7,819 nucleotides of DNA from a bacterium (GCA_023143305.1 JAGLHV010000046.1:1-7819), one strand, 5' to 3'. Positions 1-6,859 are shown, numbered from the stretch's first letter. The notes: generated by a model from the sequence alone, not told the origin. Translations and numbers: made by a program.

Positions 1-190
1 TCACCGGAGCATCATCTACATTTAATTTTCCAATCTTGATTTTTCCCTGGTACTGGCTAGCAATTTCCTCAATTACCGGTCCAATCATTTTACACGGGCC
101 ACACCATGGTGCCCAAAAATCGACCAAAGCAGGCACTTCTGAACTTAAAATTTCTTCCTTAAAATTTTGATCAGTTAATACAATTTCCAT
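1..190 (-). CDS. trxA: Thioredoxin, N-terminal part (runs off window)
   Basis: Cytoplasmic thiol-disulfide oxidoreductase that reduces protein disulfides and is itself recharged by a thioredoxin reductase. The visible 63 codons read [14 protein letters not shown]... and contain the classic active site WAPWCGPCK, with redox cysteines at residues 30 and 33, followed by the conserved P38 and by KLNVDDAP, which is the beta3 strand of the thioredoxin fold. A family member is about 105 residues, so roughly the last 40 (including the cis-proline loop) lie beyond position 1. The ATG is at 190-188, preceded by a very strong ribosome binding site, AAAGGAGGAG (about 206-195), which overlaps the stop codon of the upstream radical SAM gene. 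The 14-nt gap implies co-transcription and probable translational coupling. Identification is secure; the paralogue (TrxA versus another thioredoxin) is not resolvable from a fragment. Confidence 0.96.
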   Translation of the reverse strand, partial: MEIVLTDQNFKEEILSSEVPALVDFWAPWCGPCKMIGPVIEEIASQYQGKIKIGKLNVDDAPV

Positions 191-204
191 CTTTACTCCT
201 CCTT

Positions 205-1140
205 TTATTTATTTCTATAATGTTTACCCTGGAAGGTATTTCTTTGACCAAGGGTATTTTCTATTTTCTCTAATACTTTATTTTTTTCTAACATCCACAA
301 CGGTTCAACCAAAAATTCCCGGGGACAATCTGCTGTAATCCTTTGAATAACCGTTTCAGGCCAAAGATATTCTAAAAATTCTATAGTCAAATCTAAATAT
401 TCTTCAAATTTTAACGGCTTATATAATCCTTGCTTAAACATTTCTTCTAATTTCGTACCTTTGATTATATGCAAAGGATGAATTTTAACCCCGTCTACTT
501 TAAGCAAAGCAAGAGTTTTTGCTGTTTCTAAAACCATCTGCTTTGTTTCGCCGGGCAATCCAAGAATAATATGGACACAAATCTTTATATCTTTTTTTTC
601 TCTGGTAGCTTTAATTGCTTCTAAAAATTGCTCAAAAGTATGCCCTCTATTAATAAACTCAAGTGTTTGCGGATGAATACTTTGTAATCCATATTCCATC
701 CATACTTCGTATTCCGCTGTATAAGAATTAATTAAAGCTAAAATTTCTTCATCGATACAATCAGGACGCGTACCAATAGCAATCCCGACAATATCTTTAA
801 ATTTTTTTATTATATCGTATTTTTCTTTTAACACATCCGGTTTTGCATATGTGTTAGTATACGCCTGAAAATAAACTATAAATTTACCGGCCTTAAAACG
901 TTTTCTCCCATAATCTATTCCCTTTTCTATCTGAAGCTGTAAGGGACAAGAAGGAACCCTGGAATTAAAACTAAACCCCAGATTGTCACAATAAATACAA
1001 CCGGTTTTACTTATTTCTCCGTCTCTGTTAGGACAGGAAAAACCGGCATCTACACTTACCTTATGTACTCTTTGGCCAAAGCGTAATTTTAAATATTTAG
1101 AAAACTTATAATATCTTTCCTGTTTTGTTTTTTGTAACAT
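205..1140 (-). CDS. yhcC: YhcC/YtqA-family (TIGR01212-type) radical SAM protein
   Basis: A 311-residue radical SAM enzyme of the YhcC (E. coli) / YtqA (B. subtilis) family. The cluster motif is the family's unusual C-X11-C-X2-C: SCPNRDG begins at residue 35, with cysteines at 36, 48 and 51 (GCIYC). The following segments [42 protein letters not shown] and [11 protein letters not shown] are all as expected for the family, and length is normal. From memory, YtqA has been linked to wobble-uridine side-chain (xnm5U) synthesis on tRNA; nothing in this window independently shows that, and the methyltransferase partner YtqB is not here. The ATG at 1140-1138 has an in-frame TAA two codons upstream, so it is the only sensible ATG, but no good Shine-Dalgarno is visible. 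It is followed after 14 nt by trxA and preceded by a 105-bp gap after metE. Confidence 0.92.
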   Translation of the reverse strand: MLQKTKQERYYKFSKYLKLRFGQRVHKVSVDAGFSCPNRDGEISKTGCIYCDNLGFSFNSRVPSCPLQLQIEKGIDYGRKRFKAGKFIVYFQAYTNTYAKPDVLKEKYDIIKKFKDIVGIAIGTRPDCIDEEILALINSYTAEYEVWMEYGLQSIHPQTLEFINRGHTFEQFLEAIKATREKKDIKICVHIILGLPGETKQMVLETAKTLALLKVDGVKIHPLHIIKGTKLEEMFKQGLYKPLKFEEYLDLTIEFLEYLWPETVIQRITADCPREFLVEPLWMLEKNKVLEKIENTLGQRNTFQGKHYRNK

Positions 1141-1164
1141 AGTTTATGAGTCATTAGTAAATAA

Positions 1165-1210
1165 TAAAGTACGGGGGCCACCATGAAAAAACATAATTTA
1201 CTGTACTTTA
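1165..1210. repeat. 8-bp inverted repeat between metE and yhcC
   Basis: TAAAGTAC at 1165-1172 is perfectly complementary to GTACTTTA at 1203-1210, with a 30-nt loop that contains a G/C-rich patch (GGGGGCCACC on plus) in otherwise AT-rich DNA. On the minus strand the 3' arm runs into ATTATTTA, so it could act as a weak terminator of metE or as a leader hairpin of yhcC. The stem is short and the loop long, so function is uncertain. The rest of the 1141-1245 gap shows no gene. Confidence 0.4.
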
Positions 1211-1245
1211 AAATTAAATATTATTCAAGCTTTTTATCTAAAAAT

Positions 1246-3429
1246 TTATGAGATAACCTCTTTTCTCAATTCTTTGGTAACCTTTACCATGTTTTCCAGA
1301 GATTTAATAGATTCATCCCATCCTCTTGTTTTTAATCCACAATCAGGATTTATCCAAAAATTATTATTAGAAAATGTTTTTAATGCTCTTTTTACTGTGA
1401 TGGTAATTTCTCCGGGAGTGGGTATTTGGGGAGAATGAATATCCCAAACCCCTAAGCCTATTTGCCGGTTAAAATTACTATTTTCAAAATGGCTTAAGAT
1501 ATTTCCTTTACTTCTGGAAGCTTCAATAGTAATCACATCAAAATCCATCTGATTAATTTGCTCAATAATTTCCCCAAATTCCGAATAACACATATGGGTA
1601 TGAATTTGCAACTCCGGTTTTGACTGACCGGCTAAATTAAATGCTTTTATTGCCCATTGGAAATATTGTTTCCATTTTCTCCTTTTTATCGGGGCTTTTT
1701 CTCTAAAAGCCGGTTCATCAATCTGAACGATTTTAATATTTGCTTTCTGGTAATCTTTTATTTCCTCCTGTAAACACAAACCTATTTGATAAGCAACCTG
1801 GCTAACAGGTATATCCTTTCTAACAAAACTCCAGGCAATTATAGTAACCGGCCCGGTCAACATTCCTTTAACCGGTTTCTCGGTTAAATTCTGAGCAAAA
1901 GTAATCTCATCAATAGTCATGGGTTTACTTCTTGCAACATCCCCGTATATTAACGGCGGACGATACCCCCTCGTTCCATAGGAAATAATCCATCCATTAT
2001 TAGTGGTGGCAAATCCTTCAAGTTTTTGCGCAAAAAATTCCACCATATCCGTTCTTTCAAATTCCCCGTGTACAAAAACATCCAGCCCTATCTTCTCCTG
2101 GAATTTAATTAAATTGGTAATTTCTTCTTTAATAAAGGATTGATATTCCTCTTTGCTTATTTCCCCCTTTCTGAAATCCATCCTTTTTTTCCTGACTTCC
2201 GGGGTTTGAGGGAAACTACCAATGGTAGTAGTTGGAAATAGGGGTAAATTCAAAATCTCCCGTTGTTTTTTATTGCGTTCTTCATAGGACATCTTTTTTG
2301 AAAAATCTTCTTCTTTTAAGTTTTTAATTTTCTCCTGAACCGTTTTATTTACTCCAAAATCATCCGAATCATTTTTAGTATACTCCTCTATCTTATTATT
2401 TTCACCACTTTCGTATATCCGGGAAATTAATTGCAATTCCTCTAATCTTTCCTGAGCAAAAGCCAATTTCTTTAAAAGTCTCTCATCTAAATTTTCACCT
2501 TCTTTAGTAATGGGTAAATGAGACAAGGGAGCCGCATTAGAAATAGCTAAATTTTTTACATATTTATTTAATTGCTGTAAAATTTCCAGGGATTCTTTAA
2601 TATCTGTCTTCCAGACATTACGCCCGTCAACAATACCGGCAATTAAAATTTTATCATCCGGAAAACCGTGTTTTTTAATATTTTCCAGGTTCTCTTTACC
2701 ATTAACAAAATCCAGTCCAATAGCTTTTAGCGGTAATTCATACAAATCAGCCAAAAAATCTACCGAATCATAATAAGTAAAAAGAGTAATTTTATCCTTT
2801 TGTGTTGTAATCTTTTTATATACTTCCTTTACCATACTAATTTCATCCGGTGAAAGGTCCATTACCAAAGCCGGTTCATCCAAATAAACTTCATCCAGAT
2901 TATCAATTATTTTTTTATAAATATCAGTTAAAGCAAAAAGATAGTCTTTGAATTTTCCAGGTTCAATTCCTTTAGATAATTTCAAGAAAGTAAAAGGCCC
3001 GATTAAATAAGGAATTCCTTTTTTGCTTCTTTCTTTCACCTGTGCTAATTTGTCCCAGGATAAATTAAATTGCGCAGGAGAAAAAGAATCATCAATGACA
3101 GGAACAAGATAATGATAATTAGTATTAAACCATTTAGTCATTTCTAAAGCATTTTTACCTCTGCATAAGTCAAAATAATCGTTTAAATTTTCACTTTTAT
3201 ACAGGCCCACTATAATTGCCGTATCCAGCATATTATCATAAAAAGTCATTTCCCCTACAGGAAAATTATCAACATATTTCTCATAAATATCCAATCGGTT
3301 TTTATCCAAAGTGTAAATACGCTCTCTAAGTTCTTTTTCTGTAATCTTTTTCTTCCAAAAACTTTCAATCGCTTTTTTATACTCCCTGTTTTTTCCCAAA
3401 CGGGGAAAACCATAAGCATACGTTTTCAT
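1246..3429 (-). CDS. metE: Cobalamin-independent methionine synthase MetE
   Basis: Cytosolic enzyme that transfers the methyl group of 5-methyltetrahydropteroyl-tri-glutamate to homocysteine to make methionine, using zinc instead of B12. The 727-residue protein has both halves of the family: the N-terminal barrel starting YGFPRLGKNREYKKAIE, and the catalytic C-terminal barrel from about residue 396 (LPLFPTTTIGSFPQT). The zinc ligands align exactly with E. coli H641/C643/E665/C726: H612 and C614 in HTHMC, E636 in ITIEASRS, and C697 in NPDCGLKTR. The VQIDEPAFRE segment (568-577) is also intact. It is slightly shorter than the 753-residue E. coli enzyme. The ATG at 3429-3427 has a good ribosome binding site, AAAGGGAG. 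I see no S-box or T-box consensus upstream; the 102-bp leader instead holds a hairpin and a weak promoter. MetE is also usable without a corrinoid-dependent MetH. Confidence 0.98.
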   Translation of the reverse strand: MKTYAYGFPRLGKNREYKKAIESFWKKKITEKELRERIYTLDKNRLDIYEKYVDNFPVGEMTFYDNMLDTAIIVGLYKSENLNDYFDLCRGKNALEMTKWFNTNYHYLVPVIDDSFSPAQFNLSWDKLAQVKERSKKGIPYLIGPFTFLKLSKGIEPGKFKDYLFALTDIYKKIIDNLDEVYLDEPALVMDLSPDEISMVKEVYKKITTQKDKITLFTYYDSVDFLADLYELPLKAIGLDFVNGKENLENIKKHGFPDDKILIAGIVDGRNVWKTDIKESLEILQQLNKYVKNLAISNAAPLSHLPITKEGENLDERLLKKLAFAQERLEELQLISRIYESGENNKIEEYTKNDSDDFGVNKTVQEKIKNLKEEDFSKKMSYEERNKKQREILNLPLFPTTTIGSFPQTPEVRKKRMDFRKGEISKEEYQSFIKEEITNLIKFQEKIGLDVFVHGEFERTDMVEFFAQKLEGFATTNNGWIISYGTRGYRPPLIYGDVARSKPMTIDEITFAQNLTEKPVKGMLTGPVTIIAWSFVRKDIPVSQVAYQIGLCLQEEIKDYQKANIKIVQIDEPAFREKAPIKRRKWKQYFQWAIKAFNLAGQSKPELQIHTHMCYSEFGEIIEQINQMDFDVITIEASRSKGNILSHFENSNFNRQIGLGVWDIHSPQIPTPGEITITVKRALKTFSNNNFWINPDCGLKTRGWDESIKSLENMVKVTKELRKEVIS

Positions 3430-3443
3430 TTTTTTCTCCCTTT

Positions 3444-3486
3444 AATAAAAAATTAATAGGCTGCCACGAAATTCGTTTCAGCCTAT
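3444..3486 (-). terminator. Candidate rho-independent terminator after nrdG, upstream of metE
   Basis: On the minus strand, ATAGGCTG (3486-3479) pairs with CAGCCTAT (3463-3456), giving an 8-bp stem. After a 2x2 internal loop the helix continues with ACGAA/TTCGT (3476-3472 with 3470-3466) around a tiny loop. The 3' arm is followed by TAATTTTTTATT, a T-rich tract with six consecutive T. This fits an intrinsic terminator closing the thi4-to-nrdG transcription unit. Because it lies just before the metE ribosome binding site, it could also attenuate metE transcription. The moderate G+C of the stem and the interrupted T tract keep the confidence below certain. Confidence 0.65.
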
Positions 3487-3496
3487 GTTTTCATAG

Positions 3497-3524
3497 ATTT
3501 TAACGACTATTTTTTTACTTTCAA
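3497..3524 (-). promoter_or_regulatory. Possible weak promoter for metE
   Basis: On the minus strand, TTGAAA (3524-3519) is separated by 16 nt from TAAAAT (3502-3497). Both are plausible sigma70-type hexamers, and transcription would start near 3490, about 60 nt upstream of the metE ATG and immediately before the hairpin at 3486-3456. In DNA this AT-rich such matches arise often by chance, so this is a suggestion based on position. Confidence 0.35.
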
Positions 3525-3531
3525 ATTATAT

Positions 3532-4245
3532 TTATATTCCTCTCACCTGGCATTCCTTTACATAAGGAACAACCAACCGGTAAATTTCATCCATTTCACT
3601 TTTATCGTAAGGTTTTATTTTCATAAAATCCGGGTCTAATGTATCTTGAGGAACAAAATTTTGCAAAGCATACTTTTTAGCACCTTTTATATACTGGGCA
3701 ATTTTACATACATCTTCTTTTTTATGTAAAGAAGGAACTACTGTTGTTCTAAACTCGTAATTAATGTTTGAACTCATAATAATATTTATGCTTTCCTTCA
3801 CTTTTTCCAGTAAATTTTTACCCTTTACTCCTATCGAATTACTATAAGCTTCTTCTTCCAACGGAGCTTTAACATCCATAGCAACAAAATCTACAATTTG
3901 CATCTCTATTGTTTTTCTTAAAACACCGGGAAAAGTGCCGTTAGTATCAAGTTTTATTTTCATTCCTATCTCCCGGATTCTTTTAATAAAATCAATTACA
4001 TCTTCGTATAAACAGGGTTCACCCCCGGTCAAACATATTCCATCAATCCATCCCTTATGTTTAATTAAATAATTTATAATACGATCGATAGGGATAGTTT
4101 TATATTGCTCAGGATTCAAGATTAAACCGGAATTATGACAAAAAGGCCCTCTAAAATTACAACAGGGTACATATAAAGTAGAAACTATCATTCCTTCCCA
4201 ATCAACCAGTGAGGTCTCGATAAAACCTTTTATGACTATTTTCAT
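3532..4245 (-). CDS. nrdG: NrdG-type radical SAM activase with altered cluster motif
   Basis: A 237-residue protein resembling the anaerobic ribonucleoside-triphosphate reductase activase (NrdG2-like). The family uses a [4Fe-4S] cluster and SAM to place a glycyl radical on NrdD. Opening residues GFIETSLVDWEG, the SAM-contacting GGEP (74-77), LDTNGT (99-104), AMDVKAP (122-128), the FRTTVVP strand and the QNF core are family-typical. The cluster motif is not: where relatives have GCNFRC-PFCHN, this protein has C28-C29-N-F-R-G33-P-F-C36-H-N. The second cluster cysteine is thus glycine (codon GGG, 4149-4147), and an extra cysteine sits at 28. The protein may bind its cluster differently, may have lost canonical chemistry, or may reflect an unusual lineage. 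No nrdD lies in the window, so the reductase partner is unproven. The ATG at 4245-4243 is preceded by AGAGGG. It is the last gene of the thi4 unit, 47 nt after the small Cys-rich gene. Confidence 0.88.
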   Translation of the reverse strand: MKIVIKGFIETSLVDWEGMIVSTLYVPCCNFRGPFCHNSGLILNPEQYKTIPIDRIINYLIKHKGWIDGICLTGGEPCLYEDVIDFIKRIREIGMKIKLDTNGTFPGVLRKTIEMQIVDFVAMDVKAPLEEEAYSNSIGVKGKNLLEKVKESINIIMSSNINYEFRTTVVPSLHKKEDVCKIAQYIKGAKKYALQNFVPQDTLDPDFMKIKPYDKSEMDEIYRLVVPYVKECQVRGI

Positions 4246-4292
4246 TTTGTTACCCTCTTTTTTAACTTAAATATTTCTAATCAAATTCTCTT

Positions 4293-4448
4293 TCATCGTT
4301 TTTTATAATCAGGACACCGTGTTGCATTCGGCCTCTCAGGCCTGGTACAGGCATTTCCCCAATCGTACCGGCATGAATCACACAAAAACTTTGTTCCACC
4401 TAAAAACGATTTTAATTTAAACCATAAGTCATCTAAAAATTTAAGCAT
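4293..4448 (-). CDS. Small Cys-rich protein, 51 aa, function unknown
   Basis: A short open frame with ATG at 4448-4446 and TGA at 4295-4293. It starts MLKFLDDLWFKLKSFLGG, an amphipathic, Phe/Leu/Lys-rich segment, then has four cysteines: C23 and C26 as FLCDSCRYDW, then C34 (GNACTRPERPN) and C45 (TRCPDY), ending KKR. The CxxC...C...C pattern suggests a small structural metal site (zinc or iron) or a treble-clef-like knuckle; this is inference. The conserved feel of CDSCRYDW and RPERPNATRCPDY, and its snug fit (19 nt after the YggS stop, 47 nt before nrdG), argue that it is real. The ribosome binding site is weak (AAAAAGATT) and an in-frame TAG lies six codons upstream, so the ATG is the likely start. 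I recall similar short CDSC...RPERPNA proteins in anaerobic bacteria but cannot name a family. Confidence 0.75.
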   Translation of the reverse strand: MLKFLDDLWFKLKSFLGGTKFLCDSCRYDWGNACTRPERPNATRCPDYKKR

Positions 4449-4467
4449 AATAATCTTTTTCTATTTA

Positions 4468-5217
4468 TTATTGATAACGTCGCTCCCCAAAAATTTTACT
4501 TCCGACTCTTATCATATTCGCTCCTTCTTCTATTGCAACACGATAAGAATTGCTCATTCCCATAGAAAGATATTTCATCTGAACATTGCTTAAATTAAGT
4601 AAATTAATTTTTTCAAATATTTTTCTTGTTTCTCTAAAATAAGGACGCAAAAGCTCAGCATTTTCTTCCCATGGACCCATAGTCATAAGGCCCACTATTT
4701 TTAAATTACTAAATAAAGAAATTTCTCTAACTAAATTTTCGACATTTTCCGGAAACACACCAAATTTATGCTTTTCTCTACCGCTATTTACTTCCAGCAA
4801 TATCGGCATCACTTTCTTTGTTTTTTCACATTCTTTATTAACTTCTCCGGCTATTTTTAGAGAATCCACCGTTTCAATCGTATCAAAAAGTTTAACTACT
4901 TTTTTCACTTTATTCTTCTGTAAATGTCCAATAAAATGCCATTTTATTGCATATTCATTTTTATTTACCGGTAAATTATTTTCAACAGCTCTCTGCAATC
5001 TTATTTTTTCTATCTGCTCAATTACCCTTTCCGACTCCTGAACATAATTTTCTCCGATAATCTTTACACCCGCCTTTACTGCCTCTAAAATTTCCTCCGC
5101 GGTTTTTGTTTTTGCCGCACCTACCAGCTCTATACCTTCCGGTAATTTATTCAAAATTTTTTCTACATTTTTTCCAATGTTTTCCACAAAAATATCCTTC
5201 TTTATTATCATAAACAC
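4468..5217 (-). CDS. yggS: YggS/PLPBP-family pyridoxal-phosphate homeostasis protein
   Basis: Cytoplasmic PLP-binding protein with an alanine-racemase-like barrel fold and no known catalytic activity; relatives (YggS, YlmE, human PLPBP) buffer the PLP pool and affect amino-acid metabolism. Family marks are the PLP lysine K36 in LVGAAKTKT, GENYVQE (55-61), WHFIGHLQKNK (93-103), LLEVNSGREKHKFG, GLMTMGP and the phosphate-binding tail LSMGMSNSYRVAIEEGANMIRVGSKIFGER. At 249 residues it is slightly longer than usual, with roughly 15 extra residues around 72-90 before WHFIGHLQ. The first codon is GTG at 5217; an ATG two codons later (5211-5209) is an equally good start. No strong ribosome binding site precedes either, and the def stop is only 11 nt upstream, so translational coupling is likely. 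Confidence 0.93.
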   Translation of the reverse strand: MFMIIKKDIFVENIGKNVEKILNKLPEGIELVGAAKTKTAEEILEAVKAGVKIIGENYVQESERVIEQIEKIRLQRAVENNLPVNKNEYAIKWHFIGHLQKNKVKKVVKLFDTIETVDSLKIAGEVNKECEKTKKVMPILLEVNSGREKHKFGVFPENVENLVREISLFSNLKIVGLMTMGPWEENAELLRPYFRETRKIFEKINLLNLSNVQMKYLSMGMSNSYRVAIEEGANMIRVGSKIFGERRYQ

Positions 5218-5228
5218 TTTATTTAAAT

Positions 5229-5738
5229 TTATTTAAGGTGAACACCTACCGTTTTCTTTATTATCTCTTCCAATTGTTTTTTTAGTGGTTTCAATTTCTT
5301 CTTAGAAACCCGGTCAACAATTAAAACACCTTCTAAGTGATCTATCTCATGCTGTATTACCCGGGAAAGAAGGCCTTTCACCGCTAATTGCACTTGTTTA
5401 CCGTTTTCATTCATTCCCTCGACTATTATTTCTTCCGGACGTTTTATTTCCAAATTAATTTTAGGAAGACTTAAACAACCTTCAATCATAATATCTTCTC
5501 CAAAAGACTGGAGTATCCTGGGATTAATCAAACAATTTATCCCCATACCTATATCCGCAATAATTATTCTTTTTGATACCCCTACCTGCGGTGCCGCCAA
5601 TCCAACTCCTCCGTATTTATACATCGCCTGCGCCATTGCGGCAATAAATATTATCAGTTCTTTATCTATTTTATCTACTTTACTCGCCTGACGAGACAAA
5701 ACAGCTTCCCCATATAATTTAATCGGCAATATAGCCAT
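5229..5738 (-). CDS. def: Peptide deformylase
   Basis: Metallo-hydrolase that removes the formyl group from the N-terminal methionine of nascent proteins at the ribosome. All three family motifs are intact in the 169-residue protein: motif 1 GVGLAAPQVG (44-53), motif 2 EGCLSLP (86-92) with metal-ligand Cys88, and motif 3 QHEIDHLEG (129-137) with metal-ligand His130 and His134 and catalytic Glu131. Length is normal for a bacterial deformylase. The C-terminal tail is lysine-rich (KKKLKPLKKQLEEIIKK), as in type 1 enzymes. The ATG at 5738-5736 follows a clear AAAGGA ribosome binding site and starts 24 nt after the thi4 stop. The common neighbour fmt is not seen; instead it sits between thi4 and yggS. 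Confidence 0.98.
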   Translation of the reverse strand: MAILPIKLYGEAVLSRQASKVDKIDKELIIFIAAMAQAMYKYGGVGLAAPQVGVSKRIIIADIGMGINCLINPRILQSFGEDIMIEGCLSLPKINLEIKRPEEIIVEGMNENGKQVQLAVKGLLSRVIQHEIDHLEGVLIVDRVSKKKLKPLKKQLEEIIKKTVGVHLK

Positions 5739-5762
5739 TCTTATTCCTTTGATTTTTTTAAG

Positions 5763-6533
5763 TTATAACTTTTTTAAAATTATTTTAGCTACTTTTTCTC
5801 CGGACAACAACATCCCTCCAAAAATCGGACCCATTCTCGGCCCTCCAAAAACCGCATTAGCCGCCATTCCTGCAACATAAAGATTAGGATAAATTTCCTT
5901 AGTATTTTGCAAAATCATCTTCTCTCCTACCTCAGCCCACATTGGTTTTTCTCCTATAACTGCTCCGGTTGAGGTATCTAATTTAGACCCGCTTTTTCTC
6001 TCCACAACTCTGGCAACTTCACAGCTATGTCCGGTAGCATCTATTGCTATTTTACAATTCATACTTAAAGGGTCTATATGTAATTTAGCTATATTTACCG
6101 CCGACCAATTTAAAACAAAACCGCTTAATTTATCTTCCCTAATTATAACATCTTCCACATCCATCAAATTAAATATTTTTGCTCCTGCCTGAAGAGCACG
6201 AAAAGCTAATCCGGTAACTGCTTCCAGTGAATCAGCTACATAATAACCTTCCTGATATTTTTCTGTTTTAATTTCTGCTTCATCTAATAATCTTTTTCCT
6301 TCTTCCTGGATAACAATCTTATTAAACATCATTCCTCCACCCCACATTCCACCGCCAATCGATAATTTCCTCTCAAATACAGCAACCTTTACTTTTTCTT
6401 TAGCCAGAAAATACGCTGCTTCCAATCCTGCCGGCCCTGCCCCGGCAATAGCCACATCAACTTCTACAAATTCCAACAATTCGTCCATGAATTTCTTTAT
6501 AATCGCCCGTGAAATAACTACTTCATTCAACAT
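5763..6533 (-). CDS. thi4: Thi4-type ADP-thiazole synthase, sulfide-dependent class
   Basis: Makes the thiazole moiety of thiamin from NAD+, glycine and sulfur, with iron bound. The 256-residue protein has the dinucleotide-binding motif [13 protein letters not shown] (29-40), [17 protein letters not shown] (52-68) and the C-terminal [24 protein letters not shown] (222-245). In yeast and plant Thi4 a cysteine in the xCMDP context is sacrificed as sulfur donor. Here that position is His152 (LHIDP), as in methanogen enzymes that use free sulfide and turn over many times. This points to an anaerobic, sulfide-containing lifestyle (inference from the family). The ATG at 6533-6531 has an AAAAGGGG ribosome binding site. 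It is first gene of the five-gene unit, about 91 nt downstream of the predicted transcription start. I see no TPP-riboswitch signature in that leader. No other thiamin gene is in the window. Confidence 0.96.
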   Translation of the reverse strand: MLNEVVISRAIIKKFMDELLEFVEVDVAIAGAGPAGLEAAYFLAKEKVKVAVFERKLSIGGGMWGGGMMFNKIVIQEEGKRLLDEAEIKTEKYQEGYYVADSLEAVTGLAFRALQAGAKIFNLMDVEDVIIREDKLSGFVLNWSAVNIAKLHIDPLSMNCKIAIDATGHSCEVARVVERKSGSKLDTSTGAVIGEKPMWAEVGEKMILQNTKEIYPNLYVAGMAANAVFGGPRMGPIFGGMLLSGEKVAKIILKKL

Positions 6534-6610
6534 AACAAACCCCTTTTCTCAATAAAATAACAATTTTCCACTAAAACAAAAACCATTATTAATTTAGATA
6601 ATTTTATTAT

Positions 6611-6622
6611 GGAATTTCTTCC
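6611..6622 (-). ncRNA. Small 5'-end hairpin with GAAA loop in thi4 leader
   Basis: Read on the minus strand, 6622-6611 is GGAAGAAATTCC: a 4-bp stem GGAA/TTCC closed by a GAAA (GNRA) tetraloop. It would lie within a few nucleotides of the transcript's 5' end, where short stem-loops can stabilise mRNA. The stem is short, so it could be chance. Confidence 0.3.
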
Positions 6623-6630
6623 TAAAGGAG

Positions 6631-6659
6631 ATTATAACAAATAGGAGAATAGGAGTCAA
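6631..6659 (-). promoter_or_regulatory. Strong sigma70-type promoter for thi4 operon
   Basis: On the minus strand, TTGACT (6659-6654, five of six consensus bases) is followed after exactly 17 nt by a perfect TATAAT (6636-6631). The base triplet just before the -10 is TGT, giving an extended -10 element (TGnTATAAT). Start of transcription would be near 6624, leaving a leader of about 91 nt. This is by far the best promoter in the window and probably drives thi4, def, yggS, the Cys-rich gene and nrdG. Confidence 0.85.
6640..6655 (-). repeat. Tandem 8-bp repeat inside the promoter spacer
   Basis: CTCCTATT occurs twice in immediate succession on the minus strand (6655-6648 and 6647-6640), filling almost the whole spacer and touching the -35 element. 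It may be a binding site for a regulator or a replication-slippage product; both copies are exact. Confidence 0.6.
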
Positions 6660-6782
6660 GAGTGGCGGACTATATATTTTTTTCAACTTCGCAAAGAAAG
6701 AAACTTTTTAATTTTATCCTGCCTAAATTCTTAAATTTATTTATAATTGTTTCTTTTATTTTTTTCATTATTTTTTATCCTC

Positions 6783-6859
6783 TTTTAGTTTACCTGGATT
6801 CATTTATTATTTTTCTCTTCTTTTTAAAAAGCGCATTGCAATAACCCGGTAAACTAAAA
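6783..6859. repeat. 12-bp perfect inverted repeat downstream of the surface-protein gene
   Basis: TTTTAGTTTACC (6783-6794) is exactly complementary to GGTAAACTAAAA (6848-6859), and after one mismatch two more pairs form (GG 6796-6797 with CC 6845-6846). The loop is about 50 nt. The left arm can alternatively pair with AATTCAGGTAA (6858-6868) with one mismatch. There is no T tract after either arm on the relevant strand, so it is not a textbook terminator, though it could protect the 3' end of the surface-protein mRNA. Confidence 0.55.

Noticed and set aside
1183..1251. Plus-strand 22-codon frame starting in CCACCATG
   Set aside because: Too short, no Shine-Dalgarno; resemblance to a eukaryotic start context is coincidence.
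3430..3531. S-box (SAM) or T-box leader for metE
   Set aside because: Neither the S-box core nor the T-box sequence is present in this 102-bp spacer; only the hairpins described are visible.
6534..6624. TPP riboswitch in the thi4 leader
   Set aside because: The conserved CTGAGA and related core elements are absent, and the leader of about 91 nt is AT-rich with only a small hairpin.
6670..6768. Minus-strand 32-codon frame (MKKIKETIINKF...) preceded by AGAGG
   Set aside because: A/T-driven Lys/Ile-rich composition, very short, no recognised homology, and only positional support; kept out of the gene list.
6662..6844. Plus-strand 60-codon frame starting GTG, Phe/Ile-rich, with AGGAG upstream
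   Set aside because: The T-rich strand naturally yields Phe/Ile/Leu codons. The apparent ribosome binding site is the complement of the tandem repeat in the minus-strand promoter, no convincing plus-strand promoter is seen, and all other genes run the opposite way.
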